DNA of 16,728 nucleotides. Source: B16-G9 sp964400655. GTDB lineage: Bacteria > Bacteroidota > Bacteroidia > Bacteroidales > F082. The translations under genes and the position numbers were made by a program. Position 1 is the stretch's first letter. Each line of letters opens with the position of its first letter. The notes under the pieces are model-generated. The model was given only the letters and a program-made list of their open reading frames with translations, was not told the origin of the DNA and did not search any database. The DNA lies in NCBI GenBank assembly GCA_964400655.1, contig CAYNVN010000131.1, forward strand, positions 1 to 16,728, given 5' to 3'. Positions 15,290 through 16,728 of the stretch are shown here, piece by piece.

Positions 15290-16728
15290 ATGAAGAAATT
15301 TTATGCTTTTTTTTCGTTGATCTCAATTGCATTAACAGTAATGGGACAACAACGGGACAGTTGGACAGAGACTTTTGACGATCAGTCATCCAACTCATAC
15401 GGAACTACTTTTACATGCGCTATCAGCGGGACATGGACCTGTCAGGATGCAGGTAACTTTTCATATGCCAACTCTAATATGGGGTCGCCGGCAGTTACCA
15501 TTAACGATGACAAACCGGGAGCCCATATTACAACACCGGCACTCAACACTTGCGGAACAGTAACTTTTAAATACGCCTATAAAAACGGAAACAGCTCTAA
15601 TGTTTTTGTTCTTCAAAAGTCAACCGACGGAACAACTTTTACCGATTTGGACACACATACGCTGGGTGCATCATCAAATTTAACTTATGTTACCTACTCA
15701 TTTGATGTAAACGATAATTCTCCAACCCTCTATTTACGGGTTTTAAGTGATGATCAAAATGCCCACCTTTTTATTGAAGATTTTACAGTAACTAATTACA
15801 CTTCAGGAAGTGCACCTGATAACCCAATTAATTTTACAGCCACTCCCGCTTCCACCTCCGAAATCGACCTTTCATGGACACGAAACGGCAATCTGGATTC
15901 GGTTATGGTGGTATGGTCGCCCGACCAAATCATAGGCACACCCGCCGACGGTACTTATTATACGGTTGGCGATACCATTCCCGGTGGCGACTCGGTTATT
16001 TTCCGTGGTGTTGATACCACTTACAATCACACCGGACTTACATCCAATACAATCTATTTTTATAAAGCTTTTTCAGTGGACGGTTCCACCAGCTATTCTT
16101 CGGGTGTATCAGCCCTCGCAACTACCTATAAAGATGAACCTACCAATCACGTAACCAATTTCGAAGCCGGTACGCCCACCGCTTTGTCAATACCGTTAAC
16201 ATGGGATGATAACGACGGAACCGTTGCTGCCGACTACTTTTTAATTATGATCAACACTACCGGAACCTTTACCGCTCCCGTGGACGGTATCCCGCAAACA
16301 GATGATACGGATGTTTCCGATGGTTCGGGACAGGTTAACGTGGCTCACGGGGCTGAAACCTATATATGGACAGGACTTTCACAAAACACTCATTACTATT
16401 TTATCATTTATCCCTACTCCAATACGGGCACAGCCGTTGATTACAAAACCGACGGAACAGTCCCCACAGACGATACCACCACCTTAACGACAAATACCGA
16501 TTTAATTATTTCGGAAGTAGCTGACCCCGGTGATTATTACAAAGGTAGGTTTGTTGAATTATACAATTTGGGCAGTGATACTATCTTCTTTACATCAGAT
16601 ACATGGTATCTGTCTAAACAATCAAATGGAGGAAACTTTTCTGACATACAGCTATCCGACACAATACCTCCGGGTGAGGCTTATATTGTAGCTTATGATT
16701 CGGCAGATTTTTATACTTCATATGGTTT
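15290..16728 (+). CDS. Secreted multidomain protein with FN3-like and lamin-tail domains (partial, open at the right edge)
   Basis: Reading from ATG 15290, the frame stays open for 479 codons to the window end, so the C-terminus is missing. Signal peptide MKKFYAFFSLISIALTVMG is followed by Gln20. Residues about 23-172 look like a beta-sandwich of the cleaved-adhesin / choice-of-anchor type (WTETFDDQ at the start, LYLRVLSDDQ, FIEDFTV at the end). Two fibronectin-III-like domains follow, about 177-280 (NFTATPASTSEIDLSWTRN) and 287-402 (WTGLSQNTHYYFIIYPYSN). From residue 404 a lamin-tail domain begins: DLIISEVADP, GRFVELYNLGSDTI, then PPGEAYIVAY. Lamin-tail domains occur in many secreted Bacteroidota proteins, including extracellular nucleases and large adhesins. 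A type IX secretion signal at the missing C-terminus is plausible but unseen. Codon use resembles the neighbours. Confidence 0.85.
   Translation, partial: MKKFYAFFSLISIALTVMGQQRDSWTETFDDQSSNSYGTTFTCAISGTWTCQDAGNFSYANSNMGSPAVTINDDKPGAHITTPALNTCGTVTFKYAYKNGNSSNVFVLQKSTDGTTFTDLDTHTLGASSNLTYVTYSFDVNDNSPTLYLRVLSDDQNAHLFIEDFTVTNYTSGSAPDNPINFTATPASTSEIDLSWTRNGNLDSVMVVWSPDQIIGTPADGTYYTVGDTIPGGDSVIFRGVDTTYNHTGLTSNTIYFYKAFSVDGSTSYSSGVSALATTYKDEPTNHVTNFEAGTPTALSIPLTWDDNDGTVAADYFLIMINTTGTFTAPVDGIPQTDDTDVSDGSGQVNVAHGAETYIWTGLSQNTHYYFIIYPYSNTGTAVDYKTDGTVPTDDTTTLTTNTDLIISEVADPGDYYKGRFVELYNLGSDTIFFTSDTWYLSKQSNGGNFSDIQLSDTIPPGEAYIVAYDSADFYTSYG

Overview
The window looks like a chromosomal segment of a Bacteroidota bacterium, probably a free-living marine or sediment relative of the Marinilabiliales/Prolixibacteraceae type; that rank is a guess. 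The signs are moderate-to-low GC, several TAnnTTTG-type -7 promoter elements, weak Shine-Dalgarno sites, a secreted GH2 beta-galactosidase, a lipoprotein glutaminyl cyclase, signal peptides cleaved before Gln, and a large secreted multidomain protein.

Layout. (1) 59-4715, minus strand: a MarR regulator, a FadN-type 3-hydroxyacyl-CoA dehydrogenase/enoyl-CoA hydratase fusion and a FadA-type thiolase form a fatty-acid beta-oxidation operon. A four-helix-bundle (23S intervening-sequence family) gene lies just beyond it, bordered on its upstream side by short repeats. (2) 4839-5973, plus strand: a divergent lipoprotein of the M28/glutaminyl cyclase family. (3) 6086-6371: a tRNA-Lys(CTT) gene with a long 3' trailer. 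The trailer carries repeated copies of the tRNA 3' end and two copies of a conserved two-stem RNA structure, and closes with a strong terminator. (4) 6452-8447: a MeaB GTPase translationally overlapped by a lipoprotein metallophosphoesterase with changed metal-binding motifs. (5) 8527-9146: a flavodoxin with an unusual phosphate loop and its own terminator. (6) 9249-12404: secreted beta-galactosidase, convergent with (7) a nitroreductase at 12412-12930. (8) 12960-13690: a gene-free stretch of nested dispersed repeats. (9) 13735-15060: an NCS2 purine permease. (10) 15290 to the window edge: the 5' part of a secreted protein with an N-terminal beta-sandwich-like region, two fibronectin-III-like domains and a lamin-tail domain. 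It is open at the right edge.

How the genes fit together. The MarR-FadN-FadA set oxidises acyl-CoA and probably regulates itself through two near-palindromic sites 32 bp apart that flank its promoter. MeaB supports methylmalonyl-CoA mutase, encoded elsewhere. The glutaminyl cyclase fits the two secreted proteins, both of which expose Gln at the predicted mature N-terminus (the Bacteroidetes 'Q-rule'). The best candidate for something undescribed is the structured repeat array in the tRNA-Lys trailer, which resembles in layout, though not in sequence, the E. coli tyrT/rtT repeats.
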